From Sodalis glossinidius str. 'morsitans' (GTDB lineage: Bacteria; Pseudomonadota; Gammaproteobacteria; Enterobacterales; Enterobacteriaceae), in contig NC_007712.1 in NCBI RefSeq assembly GCF_000010085.1, positions 1,736,001 to 1,800,000 on the forward strand: a DNA stretch of 64,000 bases, given 5' to 3'. This document shows positions 37,289-46,809 of this stretch, in pieces. The notes under the pieces were generated by a model, which was not told where the DNA came from, did no database searches, and saw only the letters and a list, made by a program, of their open reading frames with translations. The position numbers were made by a program, and so were the translations under genes. Numbering within the stretch: position 1 is the first letter of the stretch; every line of letters starts with the position of its first letter.

Positions 37289-38135
37289 TGCCGGCCTGCG
37301 GTTGGCGCTGGCGCATTGCCTGCCGTCCGCGCTGACGGAGGGGATCGATCCTCAGTTGGTCAGCGGCCTGACCGGCGAAAGCTGGCGGCTGCAGGGGGCC
37401 GGATTTGATGTGCTGGCGCGCGGCACCAGCGGGCAGAAAACGCAGCTGAGCGTCAATCGGCGTCGAGAGTTCCGCCTGTTGCGCGGTCTAAACGGCAGCG
37501 GTCTGGCGCCGCGTCCGCGGGGTACCCGCGCCGGCTGGCTGCTGGCGGACTGGCTGCCTGGCGAGTCCTTGGACGATCAAGACTGGTGGCACGCGCTGAC
37601 GGTGGGCACCTTGGCGGCGACGCTGGCGGCGCTGCATCAACGCCGGCGCAGCGGCTATCCGTTAGATCTGCCGGCGCGCTATGCGCGTTATTGGCAGAGC
37701 AGCGATCCGGCACGTCGTTCGCCGGCCTGGTTGAGGTTGCAGCGGCGATTTTTACACCGGCGGCCGCCGGCGATCCTGCGTCAGGCGCTGTTGCATATGG
37801 ATGTGCATCAAGGCAATGTGCTGCAGCAGGCGGACGGATCTTTGGCGCTGATCGACTGGGAGTATGCCGGCGATGGCGATGTGGCGTTGGAGCTGGCGGC
37901 AATGTTTTGCGGCAATAGGTTGCCGGTGGCAGCCCGTGAGCGGGTGCTGGCCGACTATGTGCGGCAAATGCCGGGTCTTGCTTACTGTCGTTTGCGTTGG
38001 CAGGTTGATGCCTGGATCCCCTGGGTCAATTATTTGATGCTGCTATGGTATGAGACGCGCTGGCACCAGAGCGGTAATCGCGATTTTATCGCCCTGGCGG
38101 CGCCGCTGCGCCGCTATTTTAATCTACCGGACTAA
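37275..38135 (+). CDS. thiK: thiamine kinase
   Basis: Phosphorylates salvaged thiamine to thiamine phosphate; choline/aminoglycoside kinase fold. 286 residues from a TTG at 37275 that overlaps lpoB by 14 bp; an ATG at 37287 is out of frame, so the exact start is uncertain (E. coli ThiK is 274). Kinase motifs: LLHMDVHQGNVLQQ (Brenner motif), LALIDWEYAGDGDVALELA (DFG-equivalent) and YWQSSDPARR. The order hinT-ycfL-lpoB-thiK is the E. coli order; nagZ, next in E. coli, is missing. Confidence 0.9.
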   Translation: MLRIDAGLRLALAHCLPSALTEGIDPQLVSGLTGESWRLQGAGFDVLARGTSGQKTQLSVNRRREFRLLRGLNGSGLAPRPRGTRAGWLLADWLPGESLDDQDWWHALTVGTLAATLAALHQRRRSGYPLDLPARYARYWQSSDPARRSPAWLRLQRRFLHRRPPAILRQALLHMDVHQGNVLQQADGSLALIDWEYAGDGDVALELAAMFCGNRLPVAARERVLADYVRQMPGLAYCRLRWQVDAWIPWVNYLMLLWYETRWHQSGNRDFIALAAPLRRYFNLPD

Positions 38136-38222
38136 GCGCATTGCATTGTGCGCTTGCGCAATCGTCATCCTCCGCTTGCCGGAAAGCGGCTTTCTCGCTG
38201 GTTTCTTAGTCTAACATGTCGA

Positions 38223-39102
38223 TCACCGGCGTTCAGACGTGGCATGGCGTTGCGACAGCAGCGTCAATAAAATCCCGGCGCTGAGCGGCAACAGCAGCAG
38301 GAGCGAAACCGGCGACAGCGTATAGCCATAAAGGGCGTTTTCAAGCAACAGCGTGATAACCGGAAAGACCAAGAAAACCGTGGAAGCCTGGAAGGCGCTG
38401 GCTTTCTTCTGTAGCGCAAAATAACACAGGATACCAAGCACCCCCGCCACCATGCCGAAATAGAGCGTTACCCCTATCGAGCCGGGAGAAAAATCTTGCC
38501 AGCAGGGGTGCTCAAGGAACCAACCGACAACTATTAATGCTAGACCCGCGGCGGTGCAAGGTAGTGCATTGAAGGTCAGCACCGCCTCGCTGCTTGCAAA
38601 GTGTATACATAATCGCATGCATGATCAGTACGGCGAGCAGGGGTCAGGGCGCCCTGCCAGTGGCAGCGGTTGGTCTCCTTCGCTTCGCAGAACCACGGTC
38701 AGCGAGGCAATGGCCAGCACTAATCCCAGTATCTGTAGTCTGCAGGTTTTTTCCTTCAAAAGCAGCAGTGAGGCGATAAGCACCGCCACCGGCATGTTGG
38801 CGAAAATCACCGACGCCAGCCCGGAACTCACGGTTTGCTCACCGTAAATCATCAGCGAAAACGGAATAGCGAAATAAAATACCGTCACGGCACATTGAAA
38901 AAGATGTTGGCCGCGAGAAAAAAGTAATGGCGCACGGGTCACCCAAGCCATAATAATAAGCAGCGGCGAGGCGGCCATGAAACGCATGCCGGTCGCAAAT
39001 AATGGTGGTAATGGTTTCCACCGCAATTTTTATGGCAAGCCAGGTCGTTCCCCAGGTTAAACAAACAAGGATAAATAGCAGTGATATCGTGATCCTTTGC
39101 AT
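38223..39102 (-). pseudogene. EamA/DMT-family transporter, frameshifted
   Basis: Minus strand from ATG 39102: MQRITISLLFILVCLTWGTTWLAIKIAVETI, the usual start of drug/metabolite transporters. A shift near 39010 leads to PPLFATGMRFMAASPLLIIMAW ... GEQTVSSGLASVIFANMPVAVLIASLLLLKE, and another near 38625 to a part with EAVLTFNALPCTAAGLALIV ... ENALYGYTLSPVSLLLLLPLSAGILLTL. The pieces make about 290 residues with ten predicted helices. The substrate is not known. It stands where E. coli has nagZ, so it is an accessory gene of this lineage. Confidence 0.88.
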
Positions 39103-39943
39103 GAAAATCTCCTGTTTAAAAGAATAAGTCTACACGCTTGGTGGGAGAAAAATATTATTTAACGCAGCGCTTATTGAGTTATTACAACTCATGACATTCA
39201 TTGCGCAGGACACTAACAGGCTGTAAGAAAGGTAAAGATACTATTGCGTTAATTACTGCATACCTGTACGTGATTCGCCTCGGCGCTAAAAGTGGATTGA
39301 ACGCCGAATCTCCTTAAAGAAAACAGGCAAACGAGAAGCGCAGAGGGGATATATTTGCGGCCGGTTGGTGTTATCAAACAACGAAAAACGATATCTGACA
39401 TTGACCGAGGTTGTTTTGGCAAAAATAAAAAAATTATCCTAATGGTTACCATCAGCTGACGCATTATATTAAATGCTTTACTAGAGTGAGCCACTGTTTT
39501 CCTACCCCGATTGAATATGACGTGTTGGCACAAAATATTATTACTGATATTCAGGCGTGTGCCCTTTATTATCTCGAACGGAGTAACGTCTTCCACGAAT
39601 TAAGCGCTGTGACAATTCTTATTGCCATGGAACATTTTTAAAGCCTTCTTCTCTGACTCTGGGCGGCTTATCTCCCAGTCTGATGCCGGGAAACGTTTAC
39701 GGCCCGAGTGGTCCGGCATTGACATGACATTGGCACGGACCTTGTCGCACATAGGCGAAAGGACATGCGGTGGGTGGCGTGTTGCCGTTGGCGCGGTGCT
39801 GTGGACTTTGGTTGCCTTGGCTGCCGGCCGGCTCTTTAGACGAGAGAATCTGTCATCGATCAATATTGTGGGGCGGCAGGAGTTGTAACCTGAATGTTGC
39901 GTTTGCCGCCCCGCGCCGTCGAACCCAAAGGAAGAGGAAAACG
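39103..39943. other. 840 bp without a recognisable gene
   Basis: AT-rich over 39103-39600, then GC-rich. Two ORFs overlap head to tail (39622-39888 plus, 39600-39863 minus, under 90 codons each) and a minus-strand ORF 39249-39596; none shows a family I know. E. coli has nagZ here; I searched for its motifs and found none. Confidence 0.4.
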
Positions 39944-40483
39944 ATGATTATTTATCTGCATGGTTTTGATGCCACCAGTCCAGGCAATCACGAAAAAGTG
40001 CTGCAACTGCAGTTTATCGATCCCGATGTGCGGCTTATCAGTTACAGCACCCGCCATCCTCGTCACGATATGCAGCATCTGCTCAAAGAAGTGGACAAAA
40101 TGCAACAATTGACCGACGACGAGCGGCCGCTTATCTGCGGTGTAGGTCTGGGCGGATTCTGGGCCAAACGGATCGGTTTTTTATGTGACATGCGCCAGGT
40201 GATCTTCAATCCCAATCTTTTTCCACAGGAGAATATGCCGGGTAAAATTGACCGACCTGAGGAGTATGTGGATATAGCCACCAAATGCGTGGACAATTTT
40301 CTCGAAAAAAATCGCGATCGCTGTCTGGTTCTCCTGTCGCGCCAGGGTGATGTGCTGGACGTAAATCGCAGCGCTGCTTTCTCCTTTCTATGAAATTATC
40401 TGGGATGAGAGCACGAAGGCCATAAATTTAAAAATATTTCTCCGTATCTACAGCGTTTGCAGGCCTTTAAAGCATTAAGCTAG
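39944..40483 (+). pseudogene. ycfP: YcfP-type alpha/beta hydrolase-like protein, C-terminus scrambled
   Basis: The ATG at 39944 gives MIIYLHGFDATSPGNHEKVL ... GVGLGGFWAKRIGFLCD ... IATKCVDNFLEKNRDRCLVLLSRQGD, close to E. coli YcfP (180 residues). Near 40375 the frame slips; YEIIWDE is readable in another frame until about 40410, after which the original frame returns as EHEGHKFKNISPYLQRLQAFKALS with a stop at 40481-40483. Start and old stop are in the same frame and the span is exactly 180 codons, so two small indels cancel. The stretch between them has two stops in the original frame, so the product ends early at about 149 residues. Confidence 0.85.
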
Positions 40484-40528
40484 GGCCCCACGGCAGACGA
40501 CGGCGGCCCTAGAAACAGGCCGAAAAAA

Positions 40529-40542
40529 TTGATTCATATCAA
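40529..40542. promoter_or_regulatory. FNR-binding site upstream of ndh
   Basis: TTGATTCATATCAA is a perfect match to the FNR/ANR consensus TTGAT-N4-ATCAA. It lies 131 bp before the ndh start codon. In E. coli FNR represses ndh under anaerobiosis through such sites. Confidence 0.85.
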
Positions 40543-40672
40543 TTTTGGTATGACCAAATGACCCCCTCGTGGTATTCTGGTGCCAAGAGCGCATTAAGAT
40601 ATAACCAAATATTATATAAGGATATTTTTTATTCACGCTTAGTTAACGACTGGTTTACATTTAGGGGGTATT

Positions 40673-41977
40673 TTGACTACACCACTGAAGAACATTGTGA
40701 TTATCGGCGGCGGCGCCGGCGGTTTGGAACTAGCGACCAGTCTGGGACGTAAGCTGGGACGGCGCAAACGAGCCAAGGTGACGCTTGTGGATCGCAATCA
40801 TAGCCACCTTTGGAAACCGTTGCTGCATGAGGTGGCCACCGGCTCGCTGGATGAGGGGGTCGATGCCCTCAGCTATATGGCCCATGCCTGCAATCACGCT
40901 TTCCAGTTTCAGCTCGGCAGCATGAGCGACATTGATCGTGAGCAGCAACAAGTGCTGCTGGATGAAATCCACGACGATCAGGGAACGCTGTTGATGCCCG
41001 CCCGCCGGCTGGATTATGACATTTTGGTGATGGCGCTTGGGAGTACCTCGAATGATTTCTGTACGGCCGGCGTCAAAGAACATTGCATTTTCCTCGACAA
41101 TCCGTGTCAGGCGCAGCGTTTCCATAATGAAATGCTTAATCTGTTTTTGAAATTTTCCGCTCAGGGCGACCAGGGAGGGAAAGTGAATATTGCCATTGTC
41201 GGCGGCGGCGCAACTGGTGTCGAATTATCGGCCGAGTTGCACAATGCGGTTCAGCAATTGCATAGCTATGGCTTCAAAAGACTCGACAATCAGGCATTGA
41301 ACGTCACGCTGGTCGAGGCGGGCGAACGTATTTTGCCTGCTCTGCCGCCGCGGATCTCCGCCGCCGCGCATCAGGAGTTGACCAAGCTGGGCGTCAGAGT
41401 GTTGACCAAAACCATGGTCACCAGCGCCGATGCGGGCGGACTGCATACCAAGGATGGCGAATATCTTCAGGCCGAATTGATGGTCTGGGCCGCCGGCATC
41501 AAAGCACCGGATTTCATGAGGGATATCGCCGGTCTGGAAACCAATCGCATTAATCAACTGGTGGTTGAGCCGACGCTGCAGACCACGCTCGACCCGGCTA
41601 TTTTTGCTATCGGCGATTGCGCGTCCTGCGCGATGCCTTCCGGCGGAGTGGTGCCGCCGCGTGCCCAGGCGGCGCATCAAATGGCCTCGCGCGCCCACGG
41701 TAACATTCTGGCGCTGTTGCGCGGGCAACCGTTGAAGGCCTATAACTACAAAGATCATGGTTCGCTGGTGTCGTTGTCACGTTTTAGCACCGTTGGCAGT
41801 CTGATGGGCAACCTGATGCGCGGTTCGATGATGATAGAAGGGCGCATTGCCCGCGCAGTTTACATTTCGCTCTATCGTATGCACCAAATTGCGCTGCATG
41901 GTTACATTAAAACCGGCCTGATTATGTTGGTGGGCAGAATCAACCGCGTGATCCGGCCCCACCTCAAACTGCATTAA
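40673..41977 (+). CDS. ndh: NADH dehydrogenase II, non-proton-pumping
   Basis: FAD flavoprotein on the inner membrane that passes electrons from NADH to ubiquinone without pumping protons. 434 residues, the E. coli length. The start is a TTG at 40673 with TAGGGGG 7 bp upstream. The FAD motif IVIIGGGAGGLELAT, the NADH motif IAIVGGGATGVELSAELH, DRNHSHLWKPLLHEVATGS, AIGDCASC and the C-terminal membrane-binding region (AVYISLYRMHQIALHGYIKTGLIM, in two helices) are intact. The FNR box shows aerobic control is kept. Confidence 0.97.
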   Translation: MTTPLKNIVIIGGGAGGLELATSLGRKLGRRKRAKVTLVDRNHSHLWKPLLHEVATGSLDEGVDALSYMAHACNHAFQFQLGSMSDIDREQQQVLLDEIHDDQGTLLMPARRLDYDILVMALGSTSNDFCTAGVKEHCIFLDNPCQAQRFHNEMLNLFLKFSAQGDQGGKVNIAIVGGGATGVELSAELHNAVQQLHSYGFKRLDNQALNVTLVEAGERILPALPPRISAAAHQELTKLGVRVLTKTMVTSADAGGLHTKDGEYLQAELMVWAAGIKAPDFMRDIAGLETNRINQLVVEPTLQTTLDPAIFAIGDCASCAMPSGGVVPPRAQAAHQMASRAHGNILALLRGQPLKAYNYKDHGSLVSLSRFSTVGSLMGNLMRGSMMIEGRIARAVYISLYRMHQIALHGYIKTGLIMLVGRINRVIRPHLKLH

Positions 41978-42511
41978 TGGCGACGCGCGGTCAGACGCGC
42001 TAGTTGTCTCGCCGGCCTTATAGCGCCAATGGCCGGGGGAGTCATTCCCGCTCGAACAACTTCAAGCGCGCCGGTGCCGTTTTCGCGTGCCGATTCGCCG
42101 TCTCGCCGCCATTCCCCGCTGTACGGGCGGCAGGCCCTAAGCCTGCACCTGCTGACGATATGCCGATTTTTCTGCTCACACCCGGGCCGACGGGTGATAT
42201 GCATTCGCCGCCGGCAAGTCACAGCCTGCTATGCGCCCGCCCCTTAGCAGCAGGAAATAGCGTCATTACGCTTTAAAGGGTTAGGAATCATCCCAAAACG
42301 GCTGAAGTGCCGACAGAGTAGCTTTTTTTCGCCCTTAATCTTATTGCCGCTAACGCTTTCCTTGGGCAGACTTTGAGTTATCCCGGGGGTGCCACGCTTG
42401 CCGTCCGGGAGGAGCGCCAAGGCTCGGGTTACGCTTGCGGTCAAAAGGAAGCGGGGGTTATGCGTTCGTTCACCGTTAGCGGGTGCATGATAATTGTCAG
42501 GAGGTTCTCCC
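41978..42511. other. 534 bp intergenic stretch between ndh and ycfJ
   Basis: No ORF with a recognisable product on either strand; several overlapping short frames are high-GC artefacts. GGAGG just before ycfJ is the only assigned element. Confidence 0.4.
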
Positions 42512-43051
42512 GTGAATAAATCATTATTGGCAGGCGTCGGCATCGGTATTGCCGCTGCGTCGGGTATCGCGGCGGTAGCGGGGCTGGACGTGTTTTCCTC
42601 CAGCCCGAAATACGCCCAGGTCGTCACGGCATCGCCCATCAATGAAACGATTAAAACGCCGCGTCAGGAGTGCCGTACGGTCACTGTGACCCACCGCCGC
42701 CCGGTGCAGGACGAGAACAAAATCGCCGGTTCGGTATTAGGCGCCGTGGCCGGCGGGGTCCTCGGCCATCAGTTCGGCGGCGGGCGGGGCAGGGATGTCG
42801 CAACTGTAGCCGGCGCGCTGGCGGGTGGCTATGCGGGCAATCAGGTCCAGGGCAACCTGCAGGATCGTGATACGTATACCACCAACCGCCAGCGTTGCCA
42901 GACGGTGTATGATAAATCGCAAAAACTGCTGGGCTATGACGTCACGTATAAAATTGGCGATCAGCAAGGCAAAATCCGCATGGACCATGATCCGGGCACG
43001 AAAATTCCCCTGGACCACAACGGTCAACTGGTGCTGAACGACCAGGCCTAA
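42512..43051 (+). CDS. ycfJ: glycine-zipper protein YcfJ
   Basis: 179 residues from a GTG at 42512 with CAGGAGG 8 bp before it, the same length as E. coli YcfJ and highly similar (MNKSLLAGVGIGIAAASG, KTPRQECRTVTVTHRRPVQDE, YKIGDQQGKIRMDHDPG). It has a membrane-anchor-like N-terminus and a glycine-zipper (SVLGAVAGGVLGHQFGGGRG, TVAGALAGGYAGNQVQG), the rick_17kDa/Gly-zipper_2TM motif of envelope proteins. Function unknown. Confidence 0.94.
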   Translation: MNKSLLAGVGIGIAAASGIAAVAGLDVFSSSPKYAQVVTASPINETIKTPRQECRTVTVTHRRPVQDENKIAGSVLGAVAGGVLGHQFGGGRGRDVATVAGALAGGYAGNQVQGNLQDRDTYTTNRQRCQTVYDKSQKLLGYDVTYKIGDQQGKIRMDHDPGTKIPLDHNGQLVLNDQA

Positions 43052-43103
43052 CGTTGCCAGGCTGCGGTTTGCCACCGCAGCCATAGCCGCCATCAAACTC
43101 TGT

Positions 43104-43139
43104 AACGCCGCGTCGGGTGTGCCACCCTGGCGCGGCGTT
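43104..43139. terminator. bidirectional terminator between ycfJ and mfd
   Basis: A 9-bp stem AACGCCGCG/CGCGGCGTT encloses a second stem GGGTG/CACCC. It lies between the convergent stops of ycfJ and mfd; the T-run is short on both sides. Confidence 0.7.
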
Positions 43140-43147
43140 TGCTCATG

Positions 43148-46100
43148 TTAAGTGCTCAGCGTATGCTGCTGCAATTCCCGCAACAGCCCGTCGACATACT
43201 GCAGTCGAGTCGTGCGGTCCGCCAGGTCGCAGATGAACTTCAAGCGGGTCGGTCCGTCTAGCCGATAAGTCCCCGGCTCGCTCGTGAGCAGACCAATAAG
43301 ATAGACAGTATCGACGCGATTGGTGGCGCTGAATTCGATAAAGCCCCCTTTATCGTTGCCCTCGATACGCCGGATCCCCAGACTTTGCGCCCGCTGCCGC
43401 AGGCCGGCTATCGCCAGCAAATAGCGTGCCGGATCGGGCAGTAAACCGAAGCGATCAATGAGCTCCACTTTCAGGTCTTCGATTTCACGATCGTCGGCGG
43501 CGATGGCAATACGTTTATACAGCGACAGGCGGGTGTTGACGTCGGGGATATACTCTTCCGGCAGCAGCGCGGGCATCCGCAGTTCCACCTCGGTCAGTTG
43601 GCGGGTGAGATCTTCCAGCGAGGGTTCGCGGCCGGCTTTAAGAGCGTCTACTGCGCTTTCCAAAAGATCCATATACAAGGAAAAGCCAATCGTTTCCATT
43701 TGGCCGCTTTGATCTTCCCCCAGTAGCTCGCCGGCGCCGCGAATTTCCAGATCGTGCGTCGCCAGCGCGAAGCCGGCGCCAAGATCCTCCAGCGAAGCGA
43801 TCGCCTCCAGCCGTTTATGGGCATCCTGGCTTAGTGCTTTCGGCGGCGGGGTCAGCAGGTAGGCGTAAGCCTGATGGTGCGAGCGGCCGACCCGGCCGCG
43901 CAATTGATGTAACTGCGCTAAGCCGAAATGATCCGCCCGCTCTATGATAATGGTATTGGCATTGGCGATGTCGATACCGGTTTCGATGATGGTAGTACAC
44001 ACCAGCACATTAAAACGTTGATGATGGAAATCATTCATCACCCGTTCCAATTCACGTTCGCGCAGCTGACCGTGGCCGATGGCGATACGCGCCTCGGGCA
44101 CCAGCGTTTCCAGGCAACGGGCGGCTTTCTCAATATTTTCCACATCGTTATAAAGATAATAGACCTGGCCGCCGCGCAGTACCTCGCGCAGGATGGCTTC
44201 ACGCACCACCAGAGCGTCGTATTGGCGCACAAAGGTTTTCACCGTCAGCCGTCGCGCCGGCGGGGTGGCGATAATCGACAGATCGCGCATGCCGCTCATC
44301 GCCATATTTAACGTGCGCGGGATAGGCGTGGCGGTCAGGGTCAGGATATCGACACCGGCACGCATCGCTTTGATGCGCTCCTTGTGGCGCACGCCGAAGC
44401 GGTGCTCTTCGTCGACGATGAGCAAACCCAAATCGTGCCATTTGACATCGCTTTGCAGGAGTTTATGAGTGCCGATCAGAATATCCACTTTGCCCTCGGC
44501 GGTCTGTTCCAGCACCTGCGCCTGATCCCGGGCGCTGCGGAAACGAGAAATCATCTCGATACGCACCGGCCAGTTGGCGAACCTGTCGCGGAAATTGTCG
44601 AAATGCTGCTGTGCCAGCAATGTGGTCGGCACCAGCACGGCCACCTGTTTGTGGTTTTCGATTGCCAGAAAAGCGGCGCGCATCGCCACTTCCGTTTTGC
44701 CGAAGCCGACATCGCCGCAAATCAGGCGGTCCATGGACAGCGGTTGGCACATGTCGCTCAGGACCGCGTTAATCGCCTGGCTCTGATCTACGGTGGGCTC
44801 AAAGGGAAATCCTTCGCAAAACAGCTGGTAATTTTCCCGATTGTGGCGGAAGGCAAAGCCGCTTTTCGCCGCACGCTGGGCATAAATGTCCAGAAGCTCC
44901 GCAGCCACGTCCCGCACCCGCTCGGCTGCTTTTTGCCGCGCCCGCGTCCAGGCGTCGCCGCCGAGCTTGTGCAGCGGCGCGTTTTCATCAGCGCCGCCGG
45001 CGTAGCGGCTGATAAGGTGCAGGGAGGAGACCGGAACATACAGCTTGTCATTACAGGCATAGGTGAGGATCAAATACTCAGCCTTGATACTGCCCGCCTC
45101 CAGCGTGGTCATGCCGGCGTAGCGGCCGACGCCGTGTTCCAGATGGACTACCGGCTGGCCTTCATGCAGTTCGGCCAGATTGCGAATTAAGGTATAGGCG
45201 TTAATGATGCGGCGATTATCCTGCCGGCGGCAGCTGACCCGTTCGCCCAGCAGATCACCTTCGCAAATCAGCGCGCGCGCGCGGGGGGCATCGATAAAGC
45301 CGCGCTCGCTGGCGCCGATGATGAGATAATAAGCGCCCGGTGCGGCGGCGTCCTCCAGCCGGTTTATCAGCGTAGGCAGAATTTTCACCCGCGCCAGCAG
45401 CTCGCTCAGGGTTTCCCGCCGCCCCTCGCTTTCCACCGAGAAAATCACCGGACCGTCAAACTGCTCGCAAAACCGGCGCAGCTTATCCATGGGCGCTTTG
45501 CTCTGCGCCTCTACCGCCAAATCCGGCAGCGGCCGGTAATCCATATTGTAGTGGCCGGCTTTCTCCGGCAGTGTTTGCGTGCTGAGCTGCACGCGCGGCC
45601 AGCGTTTAAGTTCGGCAAACAGATTATCCACCCGCAGCCAGAGCGTTTCAGGCGGCAGCAGCGGGCGCATGGGATCCACGCGACGGTTGTCGAACCGCGC
45701 GCAGGCGTCGTCCCAAAAGCGGCCGGCGCCGGCCTCAAGATCACCGGTATTGACCACCAGCGTATCCGCCGGCAGATAGCTGAACAGCGGCACCAGCGGC
45801 TCGCTGAAAAACAGCGGCTGCCAGTATTCGATGCCGGCCGGCAGCGTCCCTTTGCTCACCTGTTGGTAAATGTGCTCGGCGTCGCGGCGCACGTCGAACT
45901 GCTCGCGCCACTGGCTGCGAAACAGCTCTATGGCGGCTTTGTCGGTGGGGAATTCGTGCGCCGGCAGCAAATTGATGGAGGCCATTTCCTGCAATGTGCG
46001 CTGGGTATCGACATCGAAAATGCGCAGGCTGTCTATCTCATCGTCAAAAAAATCGATGCGGTAAGGCTCTTCGCTACCCATGGGATAAAGATCCAGTAGC

Positions 46101-46600
46101 GCGCCGCGGGTGGCGAATTCACCGTGCTCCAGCACCTGATCGACGCTGCGATAGCCGGCCTGCTCCAACTGTGCGCGCAACGTGTCCCGGGACAGACGCT
46201 GGCCTTTGGTCATCAACAGCGTGTGGCGATGCAAAAAGGTGTGCGGGCAAACCCGCTGCATTAAGGTATTCACCGGCAGGATAATGACGCCGCGCGCAAG
46301 CGAAGGCAGCCGGTAGAGGGTGGCGATCCTGTCGGAAATAATTTCCTGATGGGGAGAAAAGCTGTCGTAGGGCAGGGTTTCCCAGTCCGGCAGGGTCAAT
46401 ACCGGGTGATGGGTAAATTGCAGGATCTCATCGTGCAGCCGCAGCGCGCTTTGCATGTCGGTGGTGATGAGCAGCACAGGTCCCGAATAGCGGTCGACGA
46501 TGGCGGCGCATTCGACGGCGACGGCGGCGCCAGTAAGCTGACCCAGGATCAGCTTCTTGCCGGCTTGGGTAGGTAAGGTGTAACGATCGCGTTCTGACAT
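43148..46600 (-). CDS. mfd: transcription-repair coupling factor
   Basis: ATP-driven translocase that removes RNA polymerase stalled at DNA lesions and recruits UvrA. 1150 residues from ATG 46600 (E. coli 1148). Domains in order: UvrB-like module (about 1-340, LPDWETLPYDSFSPHQE), RNAP-interacting domain (about 480-560, VHLEHGVGRYAGMTTLEAG), RecG-like helicase with Walker A CGDVGFGKTEVA, DEEH box LLIVDEEHRFGV and motif VI QLRGRVGRSHHQAYAYLL, then the C-terminal TRCF domain. A TTG two codons earlier is in frame but not needed. Confidence 0.97.
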   Translation of the reverse strand: MSERDRYTLPTQAGKKLILGQLTGAAVAVECAAIVDRYSGPVLLITTDMQSALRLHDEILQFTHHPVLTLPDWETLPYDSFSPHQEIISDRIATLYRLPSLARGVIILPVNTLMQRVCPHTFLHRHTLLMTKGQRLSRDTLRAQLEQAGYRSVDQVLEHGEFATRGALLDLYPMGSEEPYRIDFFDDEIDSLRIFDVDTQRTLQEMASINLLPAHEFPTDKAAIELFRSQWREQFDVRRDAEHIYQQVSKGTLPAGIEYWQPLFFSEPLVPLFSYLPADTLVVNTGDLEAGAGRFWDDACARFDNRRVDPMRPLLPPETLWLRVDNLFAELKRWPRVQLSTQTLPEKAGHYNMDYRPLPDLAVEAQSKAPMDKLRRFCEQFDGPVIFSVESEGRRETLSELLARVKILPTLINRLEDAAAPGAYYLIIGASERGFIDAPRARALICEGDLLGERVSCRRQDNRRIINAYTLIRNLAELHEGQPVVHLEHGVGRYAGMTTLEAGSIKAEYLILTYACNDKLYVPVSSLHLISRYAGGADENAPLHKLGGDAWTRARQKAAERVRDVAAELLDIYAQRAAKSGFAFRHNRENYQLFCEGFPFEPTVDQSQAINAVLSDMCQPLSMDRLICGDVGFGKTEVAMRAAFLAIENHKQVAVLVPTTLLAQQHFDNFRDRFANWPVRIEMISRFRSARDQAQVLEQTAEGKVDILIGTHKLLQSDVKWHDLGLLIVDEEHRFGVRHKERIKAMRAGVDILTLTATPIPRTLNMAMSGMRDLSIIATPPARRLTVKTFVRQYDALVVREAILREVLRGGQVYYLYNDVENIEKAARCLETLVPEARIAIGHGQLRERELERVMNDFHHQRFNVLVCTTIIETGIDIANANTIIIERADHFGLAQLHQLRGRVGRSHHQAYAYLLTPPPKALSQDAHKRLEAIASLEDLGAGFALATHDLEIRGAGELLGEDQSGQMETIGFSLYMDLLESAVDALKAGREPSLEDLTRQLTEVELRMPALLPEEYIPDVNTRLSLYKRIAIAADDREIEDLKVELIDRFGLLPDPARYLLAIAGLRQRAQSLGIRRIEGNDKGGFIEFSATNRVDTVYLIGLLTSEPGTYRLDGPTRLKFICDLADRTTRLQYVDGLLRELQQHTLST

Positions 46601-46809
46601 AGCCAATGATAAATCTCTTTTCTCACATCACGGGGACATCGCAGCACAGCCTGCGGTGAAATGCCGCGGCGGCGGGGGCAATGGCTAAAAAATGCGCGCT
46701 TTCAGGAATAAAAGCCGGCCACAACGGCGCTTAATGGTTCCATAATGCCATACGACCCTTTATTATCCTTGATCACTTCGCTTTCGCAACTACATCCAGA
46801 CGGAAATCA

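Noticed and set aside
39600..39888. two overlapping ORFs of under 90 codons on opposite strands
   Set aside because: Neither has a known domain, and no clear codon bias favours one. Left as an unassigned stretch.
44384..45190. 268-codon plus-strand ORF
   Set aside because: Antisense to mfd without recognisable content.
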